This document shows, piece by piece, positions 17,384 to 28,377 of a DNA stretch of 64,000 nucleotides (positions are counted from its first letter, which is position 1; each line of letters opens with the position of its first letter). Below the pieces are notes generated by a model. That model did not search any database and had not been told where the DNA came from. It saw nothing but the letters and a program-made list of their open reading frames with translations. The position numbers and the translations under genes are program-made. Origin of the DNA: Gammaproteobacteria bacterium (lineage in GTDB: Bacteria; Pseudomonadota; Gammaproteobacteria; Nitrococcales; Nitrococcaceae); the NCBI GenBank assembly GCA_030433275.1, contig JAUILK010000009.1, forward strand, positions 1 to 64,000, read 5' to 3'.

Positions 17384-17673
17384 CCCCAGCGAAAGCTGTT
17401 GCCAACAATAACCACAGGCTGAGAGCGGGGACGCGTGCTGAGAGACCACGTTTTTGGCTATTGCTGCCAACGGTATCGCTGGCTTACTGACGCGCTTGTC
17501 CGTATCCCGTCCAATCCGCGATGCGTAGTCCATTGCGCCGTTGCGCGGTAGTGCCGGCACTGCTTGATTGGGTTTACACCGCGTGTGCCTACCGTCGCGC
17601 GTAGTCGTGGTCAAGCCGTGTGAACGCGCGCTGCGTTTTGGTTCGGGAATCAGGCCGAGGGGAGAAATAGGCG

Positions 17674-18480
17674 ATGGTCAAAATCGGTATCAGCGGTGCG
17701 GCTGGTCGCATGGGACGCACGCTGGTGGCGGCGATTGCGCACAATCCGCATACGAGGCTGGCGGCGGCGACCGAGCACCAGGGCAGTCGGTGGGTCGGAG
17801 CCGATGCGGGCGATCTGGCCGGTATCGGTACTCTAGGGGTCAGCCTCGTGGACGAGCCCGAGACGGCGATCGCCAGCAGCGACGTCCTGGTGGATTTCAC
17901 TGTGCCAGAGGCCACGATGGTAAACCTTGCGCTGTGTCGTGCGGCGGGTAAGCCGACCGTCATCGGGACCACTGGCTTGGATCAAGCACAACGCCGCGAA
18001 CTCAGCCGCACGGCGGAAGTTCTCCCGATCGTGCTGGCACCTAATTTCAGTGTCGGCGTCAATTTGACGTTCAGGCTCATCGAGTTGGCCGCACGGGCGC
18101 TCGGTGAGGACTTTGATATCGAGGTGATCGAGGCCCACCATCGCCATAAAATCGATGCCCCATCGGGAACGGCGCTGCGTATGGGAGAGATACTGGCAGC
18201 GGCACTGGATCGGGACTTCGATACAGCCGCTGTCTATAGCCGGAAGGGGTGTATCGGTGAGCGCGACAAAAAAACCATCGGCTTTGCGACTGTTCGCGGT
18301 GGTGATATCGTCGGGGAGCACACGGCGCTGTATGCTGGTCTTGGTGAGCGCTTGGAAATTACCCACCGCGCATCCAGCCGGATGACCTTCGCTAATGGAG
18401 CCGTGCGTGCAGCTGTTTGGCTCGTGGGGCAAACAGCGGGTCTCTACGATATGCAGGATGTGCTCGGCTTGCGGAGCTGA
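17674..18480 (+). CDS. dapB: 4-hydroxy-tetrahydrodipicolinate reductase
   Basis: NAD(P)H-dependent step of lysine and meso-diaminopimelate synthesis. The 268-residue protein has the dinucleotide-binding GAAGRMG near residues 8-14 and the active-site block EAHHRHKIDAPSGTA, with its conserved His and Lys. GGGGAGAAATAGGCG precedes the ATG. It converges on dapE, with 20 bp between stops. In many gammaproteobacteria carAB follows dnaJ-dapB; here that link is absent and other dap genes lie next to it on the opposite strand. Confidence 0.96.
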   Translation: MVKIGISGAAGRMGRTLVAAIAHNPHTRLAAATEHQGSRWVGADAGDLAGIGTLGVSLVDEPETAIASSDVLVDFTVPEATMVNLALCRAAGKPTVIGTTGLDQAQRRELSRTAEVLPIVLAPNFSVGVNLTFRLIELAARALGEDFDIEVIEAHHRHKIDAPSGTALRMGEILAAALDRDFDTAAVYSRKGCIGERDKKTIGFATVRGGDIVGEHTALYAGLGERLEITHRASSRMTFANGAVRAAVWLVGQTAGLYDMQDVLGLRS

Positions 18481-18500
18481 TCCTCGTGTGGCGCGCGAAC

Positions 18501-19637
18501 TTAGCCAAGCAGGCGTTTCAGGATATGTTCGTATATCGCCGAAATCGTGTTGAGCTCCGCTATCCCGACGTGCTCGTCTACTTGATGGATGCTGTGGTTG
18601 ATCGGTCCGAGTTCGACGACCTGGGCACCGGTACGAGCGACAAAGCGGCCGTCAGAAGTGCCACCCGTGGTTGAGGTCCGTGCATGGCGGCCGGTCACCT
18701 CGTGCACCGCGGCTAAAGCTGCATCGAGCAGCGGGCCTTGTTCAGTGAGGAACGGTTGCGCCGATAGTCGCCAGTCGATCTGATATTCCAGGTCGTGGCG
18801 CTCGAAAGTATGTTCTACTTCAAAGCGAATTTCCTCTGCGGTCAGCTCCGTGCAATAACGGAAATTGACATCCGCCCTTAGGCTACCTGGTATCACATTA
18901 GTGGCGCCGGTACCGGCGTGAATGTTCGAGATTTGCATGGTGGTGGGTGGGAAACTAGCGTTACCGTTGTCCCAACGGCGGCTAGTAAGCTCCAGCAATG
19001 CCGGGGCAAACTGGTGGATCGGGTTGTTCGCGCGCTGCGGATAGGCGACGTGGCCCTGAATGCCGCGCACGGTCAGATGACCGTGCAGGGAGCCCCGTCG
19101 ACCGATCTTGATAGTATCGCCGATCACAACTTCGCTGCTCGGCTCGCCCACGAGACACATATCGATGCGCTCGCCACGCGCTTGCAAGGCCTTGACCACT
19201 CGGGCCGTGCCATCGATGGCATCCCCCTCCTCATCGCTGGTGATGAGCAGTGCCACAGAGCCGCGTAACGGCCTGTGGTTGTCTCCGATAAACCGCTCAC
19301 AAGCGGTAACGAAAGCGGCCAGGCTGCCTTTCATATCGGCCGCGCCGCGGCCATACAGCTGTCCCTGTCGCAGGCTCGGCTCGAAGGGCGGCGTGGTCCA
19401 TTGCGTCTCGGGGCCGCTCGGAACCACGTCAGTATGGCCGACGAAGGTGAGCAATGGGCCATTATCCCCGTAACGTGCCCAAAGATTTCGCACCTCGCCG
19501 AAAGCCAGCTGCTCGCAACGAAAACCCAATGCCTCTAACCGGGTGGCGAGCAAGGTCTGACAGCCCGCATCCTCGGGCGTCAACGATGGCCGGCAGATCA
19601 GTTCGCAAGCAAGCTCAAGGGTGGGGGTGCGGTCCAT
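18501..19637 (-). CDS. dapE: Succinyl-diaminopimelate desuccinylase
   Basis: Dizinc M20-family amidohydrolase that releases succinate from N-succinyl-LL-diaminopimelate. Metal-binding blocks are visible: FVGHTDVVPSG, GRGAADMKGS, and TSDEEGDA. The C-terminal TGGTSDGRF and LGPINHSIHQVDE are also present. From the ATG at 19637 it has 378 residues, matching the family (E. coli 375) and starting just before LELACELICRPS. A GTG at 19673 overlaps the dapD stop (GTGA) and is an alternative start that would add 12 residues. It lies downstream of dapD in the same operon. Confidence 0.95.
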   Translation of the reverse strand: MDRTPTLELACELICRPSLTPEDAGCQTLLATRLEALGFRCEQLAFGEVRNLWARYGDNGPLLTFVGHTDVVPSGPETQWTTPPFEPSLRQGQLYGRGAADMKGSLAAFVTACERFIGDNHRPLRGSVALLITSDEEGDAIDGTARVVKALQARGERIDMCLVGEPSSEVVIGDTIKIGRRGSLHGHLTVRGIQGHVAYPQRANNPIHQFAPALLELTSRRWDNGNASFPPTTMQISNIHAGTGATNVIPGSLRADVNFRYCTELTAEEIRFEVEHTFERHDLEYQIDWRLSAQPFLTEQGPLLDAALAAVHEVTGRHARTSTTGGTSDGRFVARTGAQVVELGPINHSIHQVDEHVGIAELNTISAIYEHILKRLLG

Positions 19638-19669
19638 GGAGTCGGAGTTCCGTAGCGAAGTGTGGCTCT

Positions 19670-20488
19670 TCACGGTCGCAACAGTTCGTTGATGCCAACC
19701 TTGGCGCGGGTCTTCTCATCCACCTGCTTGATGATTATCGCGCAATAGAGGCTGTGGCTGCCGTCCCGAGCGGGCAAGCTACCAGGGACTACCACGGCAC
19801 CGGGTGGAACTCGACCGTAACTCACCTCGCCGGTTTCACGGTTGTATATTTTGGTACTTTGGCCAATGTAGACGCCCATTGAAATGACTGCCCCGGCACC
19901 GACAATGACGCCCTCGACGATCTCCGAGCGCGCGCCGATAAAACAATTATCCTCGATGATGGTCGGATTGGCCTGCAGGGGTTCGAGCACGCCGCCAATA
20001 CCAACGCCGCCGGAGAGATGGACGTGCTTACCGATCTGGGCGCAGGAGCCAACCGTGGCCCAGGTATCCACCATGGTGCCTGCATCGACATAGGCACCGA
20101 TGTTGACGTAAGAGGGCATGAGCACCGCACCGGGAGCGATGTAGGCGCCGCGGCGTGCCATCGCGGGAGGGACGACCCGCACACCGTTTGCGACGAGTTC
20201 GCGCCTGTTGTAATCCGTGAACTTGAGCGGCACCTTGTCGAAATATTGTGTCAAGCCGTCACGCATAACCTCATTGTCGTGTAGACGGAAATACAGCAGC
20301 ACCGCTTTTTTCAGCCATTGATTGACCTGCCATTCGCCATCAATTTGCTGTGCCACACGGACCTTGCCGGTATCGAGCAAATCCAATACTTCAGCGACGG
20401 CATCCCGAAGCTCCGGCGTAGTCACGCGAGGCGAGAGCTCAGTACGTTTCTCGAACGCCGCCTCAATGACGTTTTTCAGTTGCTCCAT
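19670..20488 (-). CDS. dapD: Tetrahydrodipicolinate N-succinyltransferase
   Basis: Transfers succinyl from succinyl-CoA to tetrahydrodipicolinate, the step before DapC and DapE. The 272-residue length matches the family. An alpha-helical N-terminal domain precedes a left-handed beta-helix of hexapeptide repeats (for example [20 protein letters not shown]). The ATG at 20488 is preceded by CAGGAG at good spacing; the frame is open further upstream, but that part is not conserved. The following gene is dapE. A 160-bp gap separates it from glnD upstream, where a promoter could lie. Confidence 0.96.
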   Translation of the reverse strand: MEQLKNVIEAAFEKRTELSPRVTTPELRDAVAEVLDLLDTGKVRVAQQIDGEWQVNQWLKKAVLLYFRLHDNEVMRDGLTQYFDKVPLKFTDYNRRELVANGVRVVPPAMARRGAYIAPGAVLMPSYVNIGAYVDAGTMVDTWATVGSCAQIGKHVHLSGGVGIGGVLEPLQANPTIIEDNCFIGARSEIVEGVIVGAGAVISMGVYIGQSTKIYNRETGEVSYGRVPPGAVVVPGSLPARDGSHSLYCAIIIKQVDEKTRAKVGINELLRP

Positions 20489-20648
20489 GGCATTCTCCTG
20501 TCTACCGGTGGTTTTTTGTCCACGGATGATGGCCTCCGGCGCGCCGCTTGACGGGCACAACTGACGGTGTGCTATAACCGCTGTGGCATTGCCTCGGCCA
20601 CCGAGCGCGCAGCAGTATAAGCCAGGCCGGTCGTATTTCGTAATGCTA

Positions 20649-23351
20649 TTAAACGCCATCGGCGCGTTTGCGCAACTCTTCCTCATCGGTCAGCATCCGC
20701 CGTAGCTGTTTCCGCAGATGCTTTTGGCTGGCTTGCCCCAGCGCGCAGTTTTCGCGATCGGTGAGGAAGAACACATCTTCGGCGCGCTCACCCATGGTGG
20801 TGATTTTGGCGTTTTGCAGGCGCACGCCGCAGTGAGTAAAAGCGTAGCCGACCTGAGCGAGCAAGCCAGGGCGGTCGCCGGTGATCAGTTCCATAGCAGT
20901 CCGGTTGTTATGTGGTTCGGCCGTAAATTCGATTTGGGTTTGGGTGCTGAAATGTCGCAACCGACGTGGCAGGCTTCGGCTCAAAGGCTGAGGTAATGGT
21001 TCGCCATGGTGCAGCATATCGCTCACATGCTCGATAATTTCCCGTTCACGGTAGCCGGCGGCAATGGGTTTGCCGGTATCTTCCAGGACCAGATAGCTGT
21101 CCAGGGTATAACCATCCTCGGTCGTAATAATGCGTGCGTCCTGAATATCGAGGCCGAGCTGGCTCAAGGCCTTAACGGTTAGAGCAAAGATGTGGTCCCG
21201 ATCGCGAGTATAGACGAACACCTCGGTGCCGCCCCGGCTACTGATTGGATCGATTAGAACCAGCGGCCGCTTCGCCGCCTCGCCGAATTCGTGAATGGCG
21301 GCCGTATGCCAGGCGATTTCCGCGGCGGAATAGCGCAGGAAATAGTCTGCCGTGAAGGTACGCCAAATCGCTCGTACGGTCATGTGGTGCAGTCCGTGCG
21401 CGCGTAGCGTTTTGCGTGCTTGTGTCTGCGTCTCTTCAATGAGCTCTTCCGCGTCGATGGGGTTACCCAGACCGCGGCGGATCGCCCGCTGGGTGAGTTG
21501 ATAGAGCTCCAGCAGCAACGCTTCACGCCAGGCATTCCAAAGCTTGGGATTGGTGCCTCGAATGTCACCGATCGTAAGCAGATAAAGGTAGTTGAGATGC
21601 TGTAGATCACTTACTTTGCAGGCGAATTCGTTGATGACTTGAGGATCGCTGATATCGCGGCGCTGGGCCGTTGTCGACAGAAGCAGGTGATGTCGAACCA
21701 GCCAGGCCACCAAGCGACTGTCGTAGCGGCTCAGGCCGTGATGGAGGCAGAATTGGTAGGCATCTTCGGCGCCGAGTTCAGAGTGATCTCCTCCCCGTCC
21801 TTTGGCAATGTCATGGAACAGGCCGGCTAGGTAGAGTAGCTCGGGCTTGGGTAGGCGATTGATCAAGGCGCTGCAGAATGGGAATTCATGAGCGAACTCC
21901 GGTGCGGCGAAACGACGCAGGTTGCGCACAACCATCAAGATATGGAAGTCCACCGTATAAGCGTGGAATAGGTCGTATTGCATGCGCCCGGTAATATGCC
22001 GGATGGCGGGCAGGTAGCACCCGAGGATACCGTAGATATGCATTCGTCGCAGTTCATGGGTGATACCACGCGGTTGGCGTAGGATTTCCATGAACAGACT
22101 GCGGCAGCGCAAATCGTTGCGGAACCGCTCGTCGATGAGGTGATGGTGTTGGCGGATCAGCCGGATGGTGGCGGCGCGCACGCCTTTGATTTCGGGACGC
22201 TCTTGAATCAACAGGAATACTTCCAGCAGCGCGAACGGATAGCGGTGGAACACATTGGGATGGGTGACTTCGATGAAGCCACGCTTGATTTGGAAGCGTT
22301 TGTTCAGTCGCTGGGGTGCCTCGTCCAGGTCGGCGTAGAGGATGACTTCCTGGTAGAGCTGGAGCAGCATTTCGTTCAGGCAGCTCAGTCGCATTACGGT
22401 ACGGTAGTAGCGCTGCATGAGCTGCTCGACTGCAAGCGTGTGCTCGGTGTCGCGATAGCCGAATTGTTTGGCGAGCGTGACCTGGTAGTCGAAGAGCAGA
22501 CGGTCTTCGCGCCGACCAGTGAGCACATGCAGGGCGAAGCGTAAATCCCAGAGAAAATATTGACTGCGCATGAGCGTGCGGTACTCGCTCTCGGTAAGAA
22601 ATGCATGATCCACCAGATCGTGTAGTGTGCTGGCCCCGAACTGGCGTTTTGCCACCCAGCCGATCATGTGAATGTCGCGCAGCCCGCCTGGACTTTCCTT
22701 GAGATTCGGCTCCAGGTTATGGGCGGTGTCGTGATGTTTTTCGTGTCGGGCGAGCTGCTCCCGCCATTTGGCCTCGAAAAACCGGCGGCTGGGCCAGATC
22801 CGATGCGGACCGGTGGCCTGTACCATCGAGTGATACAGGCTTGGGGAGCCTGCGAGCCGCCGGGATTCCATCAGATTGGTGGCGATAGTGATGTCTTGGG
22901 TCGCCTCTCGGACGCATTCAGTTAAGCTGCGCACGCTGTGTCCGACCTGTAGACCGATGTCCCAAAGCTGCGTAACAAAGCTTTTAAGATCGCTGTCCAA
23001 ACGGTCGCCGGTGGAGTCGGCGAGTACGACCAGGAGGTCGGTATCCGAGCCGGGGTGAAGTTCCCCTCGACCGTAACCACCTACAGCGACCAGTGCGGCC
23101 TGCTCTCCGGCTTCGCGTAGGTGAAGATCCCACACTCGGGTGACCAGCGCATCCACTAGTTCCGCGCGCAGCCTAACCAGCTCGGCCGCAGGTGTGCCTT
23201 CCAGAAAGCGGGCACGCAGAATCTGGTCGGCTTTGGTAAGGCCTTGCCGGAGCAAAGGTGTTGCCGCGTGGCACTCATTCAGAGCTCGGTCTATCGCATC
23301 GACATCGAGCAGATGGCGATCATTGCGAATGCGGGTGGAAGTGCAGCTCAT
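20649..23351 (-). CDS. glnD: Bifunctional PII uridylyltransferase/uridylyl-removing enzyme
   Basis: Senses glutamine and modifies PII proteins to set nitrogen regulation. The 900-residue protein has the full domain order. The nucleotidyltransferase domain has [15 protein letters not shown] near residues 91-105, giving the metal-binding Asp pair. A central helical region and the HD phosphohydrolase domain ([15 protein letters not shown]) follow, then two C-terminal ACT domains (about 710-780 and 820-890) that bind glutamine. It lies 17 bp downstream of map in the same orientation, as in E. coli. Confidence 0.97.
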   Translation of the reverse strand: MSCTSTRIRNDRHLLDVDAIDRALNECHAATPLLRQGLTKADQILRARFLEGTPAAELVRLRAELVDALVTRVWDLHLREAGEQAALVAVGGYGRGELHPGSDTDLLVVLADSTGDRLDSDLKSFVTQLWDIGLQVGHSVRSLTECVREATQDITIATNLMESRRLAGSPSLYHSMVQATGPHRIWPSRRFFEAKWREQLARHEKHHDTAHNLEPNLKESPGGLRDIHMIGWVAKRQFGASTLHDLVDHAFLTESEYRTLMRSQYFLWDLRFALHVLTGRREDRLLFDYQVTLAKQFGYRDTEHTLAVEQLMQRYYRTVMRLSCLNEMLLQLYQEVILYADLDEAPQRLNKRFQIKRGFIEVTHPNVFHRYPFALLEVFLLIQERPEIKGVRAATIRLIRQHHHLIDERFRNDLRCRSLFMEILRQPRGITHELRRMHIYGILGCYLPAIRHITGRMQYDLFHAYTVDFHILMVVRNLRRFAAPEFAHEFPFCSALINRLPKPELLYLAGLFHDIAKGRGGDHSELGAEDAYQFCLHHGLSRYDSRLVAWLVRHHLLLSTTAQRRDISDPQVINEFACKVSDLQHLNYLYLLTIGDIRGTNPKLWNAWREALLLELYQLTQRAIRRGLGNPIDAEELIEETQTQARKTLRAHGLHHMTVRAIWRTFTADYFLRYSAAEIAWHTAAIHEFGEAAKRPLVLIDPISSRGGTEVFVYTRDRDHIFALTVKALSQLGLDIQDARIITTEDGYTLDSYLVLEDTGKPIAAGYREREIIEHVSDMLHHGEPLPQPLSRSLPRRLRHFSTQTQIEFTAEPHNNRTAMELITGDRPGLLAQVGYAFTHCGVRLQNAKITTMGERAEDVFFLTDRENCALGQASQKHLRKQLRRMLTDEEELRKRADGV

Positions 23352-23368
23352 CGGTGTGGGCTTTTACC

Positions 23369-24133
23369 TCATACGGTGTCTTCTAGCTGGGTAAGAATTT
23401 CGTAACCGTTTGCGGTTACCAGCAGCGTATGCTCCCATTGAGCTGAGAGGCTATGATCTTTGGTGACAACCGTCCAATTATCCTTGAGCAGGCGGGTCTC
23501 ACGACGCCCAGCGTTGATCATGGGTTCGATGGTGAAGGTCATCCCCTCCTGAAGTGCCAATCCCTGGCCGGGCTTGCCGTAATGAAGCACCTGCGGCTCC
23601 TCATGGAAGTTGCGTCCGATTCCGTGCCCGCAATACTCGCGCACCACGGAGTAGCCGTGGCTTTCGGTGAACCGTTGGATGGCGTGGCCGATATCGCCTA
23701 GCCGAACGCCTGGGCGTACGCGCTCGATTCCCACCATCATACACTCGTAGGCTACCTCACAGAGCCGGCGGGCCTGGATGGAGGGTTGAGCCACATAGAA
23801 CATGCGGCTGGTATCCCCGTGGTAGTCATCTTTGATGACGGTCACATCGATGTTGATAATGTCGCCGCGTTTGAGTTTTTTTGCACCTGGAATCCCATGG
23901 CAGACAACGTGGTTGACCGAAGTGCAAATCGATTTCGGAAATCCTCGGTAATTGAGGGGTGCGGGGATGGCTTGCAGATCGTTGACGATGTAGTCGTGAC
24001 AGATCCGATCGAGTTCTTCGGTGGTTATCCCGGGTTGTACATATGGCTCGATCATATTCAAAACGGTGGCCGCTAGATGGCCGGCCAGGCGCATCTTCTC
24101 GATTTCTTCCGGACTCTTTATGGTAACGGACAT
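23369..24133 (-). CDS. map: Methionine aminopeptidase, type I
   Basis: Removes the initiator methionine from nascent proteins. The 254-residue length is normal for type I. Metal ligands are in their usual contexts: D in INIDVTVIKD, D in YHGDTSRMF, H in GHGIGRNFHEEP, E in FTIEPMIN, and E in QWEHTLLV. The ATG at 24133 is preceded by AAGG at 8-9 nt, while the frame upstream is not conserved. It diverges from rpsB, with about 280 bp between the starts holding the rpsB promoter and leader. This map | rpsB-tsf order is standard in the class. Confidence 0.97.
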   Translation of the reverse strand: MSVTIKSPEEIEKMRLAGHLAATVLNMIEPYVQPGITTEELDRICHDYIVNDLQAIPAPLNYRGFPKSICTSVNHVVCHGIPGAKKLKRGDIINIDVTVIKDDYHGDTSRMFYVAQPSIQARRLCEVAYECMMVGIERVRPGVRLGDIGHAIQRFTESHGYSVVREYCGHGIGRNFHEEPQVLHYGKPGQGLALQEGMTFTIEPMINAGRRETRLLKDNWTVVTKDHSLSAQWEHTLLVTANGYEILTQLEDTV

Positions 24134-24212
24134 TGGGAAACCTTGTTCGAAAACGGGATTTCGCCGAGTCACCCATTCAATCTTGCCGCAGCGGAGTGAA
24201 TCGGTCACAAAA

Positions 24213-24241
24213 TTGTGGCTGGATCGGAAATATGGTATAAA
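24213..24241 (+). promoter_or_regulatory. Promoter of the rpsB operon
   Basis: TTGTGG (24213-24218), a 17-base spacer, and TATAAA (24236-24241). Transcription would start near 24248 and give a leader of about 165 nt before rpsB. GC-rich bases (GCGCGCGC) directly after the -10 resemble a stringent-response discriminator, as expected for a ribosomal-protein promoter. Confidence 0.65.
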
Positions 24242-24336
24242 GCGCGCGCTTTCCAGGCAAACGGCGGTTGCATGATCGTCGTATCGTAACCGTAATTACC
24301 GGGTTTGGTTCCGGACACACCACACATAAACCGTCA

Positions 24337-24395
24337 CACGCGACCGGGTGCCCAATTGCGGGTTGTCGCGTGCGGGTTTATGGAGGCTCAACCCG
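24337..24395 (+). promoter_or_regulatory. Two-hairpin leader RNA before rpsB (candidate S2 autoregulatory site)
   Basis: CACGCGAC (24337-24344) pairs with GTCGCGTG (24365-24372) in 8 perfect base pairs around a 20-nt loop. Directly abutting it, CGGGTT (24373-24378) pairs with AACCCG (24390-24395) around an 11-nt loop containing GGAGG. The Shine-Dalgarno GAGGAGA follows at about 24398-24404. In E. coli, S2 represses rpsB-tsf translation through its 5' untranslated region, so the same role is likely here, though I cannot compare the fold with known leaders. Confidence 0.6.
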
Positions 24396-24413
24396 AATGA
24401 GGAGATACCAGTC

Positions 24414-25184
24414 ATGGCGAGGGTAACCATGCGGCAAATGCTCGAAGCCGGCGTGCATTTCGGGCATCAGACGCGTTACTGGGACCCGAAGATGGCTCCA
24501 TACATCTTCGGCCAGCGTAACAAGATACATATCGTCAACCTTGAGAAGACTTTGCCTCTCTACGAGGAGGCCATGAACTACCTAGGCCGGCTTGCGGCCA
24601 ACGGCGGTCGGATTCTGTTTGTAGGGACTAAGCGCGCTGCCCGCGAAGCCCTCCGTGAAGAAGCCTTGCGCTGTGCAATGCCCTATGTCAACCACCGTTG
24701 GTTAGGCGGTATGTTGACCAATTTCCGCACGGTAAAGCGTTCCATCCGCCGCTACAAGGATCTCCAGCAGCAGGAGAAGGATGGTACATTCGACAAACTG
24801 AGCAAGCGCGAAGTGCTCTCGCTGCATCGAGAGATGGGTAAGCTTGAGCGTGCCTTCGGCGGCATCGTTGATATGGAGGCATTGCCGGATGCGCTGTTCG
24901 TCGTCGACACGGGTTTCGAGCGGATTGCTGTGCTTGAGGCACGGAAGCTCAATATTCCGGTAGTGGCGGTGGTCGATACTAACAACTCGCCGCGGGCGAT
25001 TGACTACGTTATACCCGGCAACGATGACGCATTTCGCGCCGTTCGCCTCTATTTGAAAGGGGCAGCCGATGCCATCATCGATGCTAGGATGGTGGGTATT
25101 CGGCCGAGTGGTGACGACGAGTTCGTTGAGGTTGGAGCGGCGGGTGCCCAAGCGGCCCCCGGGGCTGAGCAGCAGGCCGAATAG
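24414..25184 (+). CDS. rpsB: 30S ribosomal protein S2
   Basis: Essential small-subunit protein. The 256-residue product begins [20 protein letters not shown] and carries the family blocks [18 protein letters not shown] and PVVAVVDTN. The chosen ATG at 24414 has GAGGAGATACCAGTC just before it. The frame is open for 22 more codons upstream, but these run through the leader hairpins. It is the first gene of the operon that continues with tsf, pyrH and frr. Confidence 0.98.
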   Translation: MARVTMRQMLEAGVHFGHQTRYWDPKMAPYIFGQRNKIHIVNLEKTLPLYEEAMNYLGRLAANGGRILFVGTKRAAREALREEALRCAMPYVNHRWLGGMLTNFRTVKRSIRRYKDLQQQEKDGTFDKLSKREVLSLHREMGKLERAFGGIVDMEALPDALFVVDTGFERIAVLEARKLNIPVVAVVDTNNSPRAIDYVIPGNDDAFRAVRLYLKGAADAIIDARMVGIRPSGDDEFVEVGAAGAQAAPGAEQQAE

Positions 25185-25241
25185 AATAGCTCCGGCTCCG
25201 GCAGGACATTCGATAATGCATCGGCAAGAGGTGAAATCCGC

Positions 25242-26129
25242 ATGGCGATTACCGCGCAAATGGTAAAGCAGCTCCGTGAGCGTACCGGCGCTGGGATGAT
25301 GGAGTGCAAAAAAGCGCTGCAAGAGGCGGACGGGAATACGAATACTGCGGTCGAGGTGCTGCGCAAGCGCGGGCTGGCACAAGCCGATCGCAAGGCTGGG
25401 CGCACTGCCGCTGAAGGCGCTGTCGTCATCATGCTGAGTGACGATCATACGCAGGGCGCGATGGTCGAAGTCAATTGCGAGACGGACTTTGTCGCCGCCG
25501 ACCCGCATTTCAAGGCCTTCGCGCAGCGCGTTGCATTGCAAATTCTCGAACAGGCTCCAGATGATCTCACCATGCTAATGGAGTCGGTGTTGAAGGGTGA
25601 GTCGGAAGATACGGTCGATGCGGCTCAAAAGTCGCTCATTGCCAAGCTCGGGGAGAAAATTCAGATCCGGCGCTTTGTTCGCTACCGGACCGAGACGGGG
25701 TTGATCGGCTCATATCTGCATGGCAGCCGGATCGGTGTCCTGCTTGAGATGGAAGGGGGTGATGCCGCGCTGGCGCGTGATCTTTGTATGCATATTGCAG
25801 CCAGTCGTCCGCTGTGTCTCGATCAAGACGATGTTTCTGCCGATATCTTGGAGAAAGAGCGGGAGATTCTGATTGCCCAGGCGCAGAGTAGCGGTAAGCC
25901 GGCGCAAATCGTGAATAAAATGGTTGCCGGCCGGCTCGACAAATGGCTGGGGGAAATCACTTTGCGAGGGCAGCCTTTCGTCAAGGATTCGGAACAGAGC
26001 GTCGGTGCGCTCCTTGACCGGGCTAATGCCCGGGTATTGCGCTTCTCCCGCTATGAGGTCGGCGAGGGCATTGAGAGGAAGCAGACCAACTTCGCCGAGG
26101 AGGTCGAGGCTCAGGTCAAGGGTTCCTAA
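25242..26129 (+). CDS. tsf: Translation elongation factor Ts
   Basis: Guanine nucleotide exchange factor for EF-Tu. It has 295 residues, slightly longer than the E. coli protein (283). The N-terminal UBA-like domain includes [16 protein letters not shown], and the core has [27 protein letters not shown] precedes the ATG. It lies 57 bp after rpsB and 46 bp before pyrH, the standard operon. Confidence 0.98.
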   Translation: MAITAQMVKQLRERTGAGMMECKKALQEADGNTNTAVEVLRKRGLAQADRKAGRTAAEGAVVIMLSDDHTQGAMVEVNCETDFVAADPHFKAFAQRVALQILEQAPDDLTMLMESVLKGESEDTVDAAQKSLIAKLGEKIQIRRFVRYRTETGLIGSYLHGSRIGVLLEMEGGDAALARDLCMHIAASRPLCLDQDDVSADILEKEREILIAQAQSSGKPAQIVNKMVAGRLDKWLGEITLRGQPFVKDSEQSVGALLDRANARVLRFSRYEVGEGIERKQTNFAEEVEAQVKGS

Positions 26130-26175
26130 GCCCTGTGCGCGGGCTGGGCCCCTCCATGCTAGGAGACTCCCGCCG

Positions 26176-26895
26176 ATGACCGACCTCAAATATCGTCGGA
26201 TATTGCTGAAACTTAGTGGTGAGGCGCTGCTCGGAGAGGCCCCCTATGGGGTTGACCCTGTGGTTCTGAAACGGCTAGCTACGGAGCTGCGCGAGCTCGT
26301 CGAGCGGGGCGTGCAGGTTGCGTTGGTTATCGGTGGGGGCAACATTTTTCGTGGCGAGGGTTTGGCCGCCACGGGAATGGATCGAGTCACGGCCGATCAG
26401 ATGGGTATGCTTGCGACGCTGTTGAATGCGCTCGCGCTGCAGGACGCTCTGGAGCAAGCAGCGGTTTTTACCCGTGTGATGTCCGCTATTAAAGTCAATC
26501 AGGTATGTGAGGGTTACATCCGGCGGCGTGCCATCCGTCACTTGGAAAAGGGTCGAGTGGTGATATTCGCGGCCGGCATCGGCAATCCATTCTTTACCAC
26601 GGACTCTGCAGCTAGTTTGCGCGCCATCGAGATCAACGCTGATATTATGTTCAAGGCAACCAAGGTCGATGGCGTCTACAGCGCCGATCCGGTCAAGGAG
26701 CCTGGAGCACAGCGTTACCAACGGCTGACCTACGATGAGGTGCTCCAGCGCAAGTTGAACGTGATGGACGCGACCGCCATTGTCCTTTGCCGAGATCAGA
26801 ACATGCCCATCATGGTATTTGATATCACCCGGCCGGGCGGTCTGCGCGATGTGGTCGAGGGACGTGCTATTGGAACGTTTGTGGAGAGGGGATGA
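26176..26895 (+). CDS. pyrH: UMP kinase
   Basis: Phosphorylates UMP to UDP; a member of the amino-acid kinase family, unrelated to eukaryotic UMP kinases. The 239-residue protein has [13 protein letters not shown] at the N-terminus, the glycine-rich [10 protein letters not shown], and the [15 protein letters not shown] block. AGGAGACTCCCGCCG precedes the ATG at 26176. The frame is open upstream but overlaps tsf. Its stop overlaps a possible ATG of frr. Confidence 0.97.
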   Translation: MTDLKYRRILLKLSGEALLGEAPYGVDPVVLKRLATELRELVERGVQVALVIGGGNIFRGEGLAATGMDRVTADQMGMLATLLNALALQDALEQAAVFTRVMSAIKVNQVCEGYIRRRAIRHLEKGRVVIFAAGIGNPFFTTDSAASLRAIEINADIMFKATKVDGVYSADPVKEPGAQRYQRLTYDEVLQRKLNVMDATAIVLCRDQNMPIMVFDITRPGGLRDVVEGRAIGTFVERG

Positions 26896-26900
26896 CGTTC

Positions 26901-27458
26901 ATGATCGAGGACATCAATAAGGATGCCGCTGCACGGATGGGGAAAAGCATTGAAGCCCTGAACCATGAGTTCCATAAGATACGTACTGGAAGAGCCCATA
27001 CGAGTTTGCTGGATCATATCACCGTGGCCTATTACGGCTCGAAAATGCCGCTCAATCAGGTGGCGTCGGTGACAGTCAATGATCCGCGGACATTGGGTGT
27101 AACCCCTTGGGAGAAGGGTATGATTCCAGTGGTGGAAAAAGCGATTCTCGAATCGGATCTCGGGTTGACCCCAAACACGGCGGGCGGTGTCATACGTATC
27201 CCTCTGCCACCGTTGACCGAAGAGCGGCGTCGTGACCTGATTCGCGTCGTTAAACATGAGGCCGAGCAGGCCCGTATCGCAATCCGAAACGTTCGTCGTG
27301 ATGCCAATAGTGCCCTCAAGGCTCGACTCAAGGAGAAGGAGATCACGGAAGACGATGAGAAACGCGCTGAGGATCATATTCAAAAGCTCACCGATAAGTA
27401 TATTAGCGAGGTGGATAACCTGCTCGTCGCCAAGGAAAAGGAGCTAATGGAGGTTTGA
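26901..27458 (+). CDS. frr: Ribosome recycling factor
   Basis: Splits post-termination ribosomes together with EF-G. The 185-residue protein equals the E. coli length and begins with the family pattern [13 protein letters not shown], then [15 protein letters not shown]. The three-helix bundle pattern is complete. An ATG at 26892 overlaps the pyrH stop and would add three residues; AGGGG at 26887-26891 spaces well to 26901, and conservation favours that start. About 150 bp follow before uppS. Confidence 0.96.
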   Translation: MIEDINKDAAARMGKSIEALNHEFHKIRTGRAHTSLLDHITVAYYGSKMPLNQVASVTVNDPRTLGVTPWEKGMIPVVEKAILESDLGLTPNTAGGVIRIPLPPLTEERRRDLIRVVKHEAEQARIAIRNVRRDANSALKARLKEKEITEDDEKRAEDHIQKLTDKYISEVDNLLVAKEKELMEV

Positions 27459-27606
27459 TCCGTTATGCCGGAGGTCTGAGGCCCGATCTGGATGATGGAG
27501 GAGGCGGCCGTTATGCCTTCGAACGGCGCAACAACCTGGTTGCGGCCTTAGGATACTCGAACAAGCCCCGTCGGGTGGCCGATAGCGGTGGAGTTCGGGA
27601 GCTGTG

Positions 27607-28377
27607 ATGAGCGACGAACAGATTGATTTTCAAGTACTTAGTCTGGAGGGTGCCGTTCCCCGACATGTTGCCATCGTCATGGACGGTAATGGTCGCTGGG
27701 CGCAAGCCCGCAGCCAATCCCGTCACCTCGGCCATCGCGCCGGTGCGCGGGCGGTGCGCCAAGTCGTCGAGGCCTCGGCACGCGTCGGAATTAAGGCGCT
27801 GACGCTGTTTGTCTTCAGCAGCGAGAATTGGCGCCGGCCTGCTGGCGAGGTGGGGATGCTTATGGAGCTCCTGATCCGCACCTTGGAAAAGGAGACTCCG
27901 CAACTGCATAAAAACCGCGTACGGTTGCGTCTGATTGGCGAGCGCGGTCACTTCTCACCGCGGTTGCGGGCGAACATAATGGCCGCCGAGAATCTCACTG
28001 CCGCCAATACGGGGTTGCAGCTTAATTTGGCCGCTAGCTACGGTGGGCGTTGGGATATTGCCGGCGCGGCGCGGCGGCTCGCAGAAGAGGTTGCCCACGG
28101 CGAACGGGATCCGGCTTCGATCGATGAATGGGTTTTTGGCACCTACGTCTGTTTAGCAGGACTGCCGGCACCGGATCTGTTTATCCGCACCGGTGGTGAA
28201 CACCGGATAAGTAATTTCCTCCTCTGGCAGCTTGCCTATACCGAGCTCTATTTCACCGAAGTTTTGTGGCCCGATTTCGATGCCAATGAATTCGAGGCGG
28301 CGCTGCGTTGGTTTGCGCAACGGCAACGGCGTTTCGGTATGACGGCGGAACAAGTGGAGCGCCAAGGTCGTGCTTAG
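27607..28377 (+). CDS. uppS: Undecaprenyl diphosphate synthase
   Basis: Cis-prenyltransferase that extends farnesyl diphosphate to the C55 lipid carrier for peptidoglycan and O-antigen. The 256-residue protein has the catalytic Asp at residue 26 in VMDGNGRWA, SSENWRRP, and the substrate-binding FIRTGGEHRISNFLLWQ. The motif usually reads RTGGE-x-R-x-SNF, as here. GGGAG sits 5 nt before the ATG at 27607; a GTG three bases upstream is too close. Its stop overlaps the start of cdsA by 8 bases. Confidence 0.96.
   Translation: MSDEQIDFQVLSLEGAVPRHVAIVMDGNGRWAQARSQSRHLGHRAGARAVRQVVEASARVGIKALTLFVFSSENWRRPAGEVGMLMELLIRTLEKETPQLHKNRVRLRLIGERGHFSPRLRANIMAAENLTAANTGLQLNLAASYGGRWDIAGAARRLAEEVAHGERDPASIDEWVFGTYVCLAGLPAPDLFIRTGGEHRISNFLLWQLAYTELYFTEVLWPDFDANEFEAALRWFAQRQRRFGMTAEQVERQGRA

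Noticed and set aside
24702-25541. Long minus-strand open frame over rpsB and tsf
   Set aside because: Antisense shadow of two highly conserved genes.
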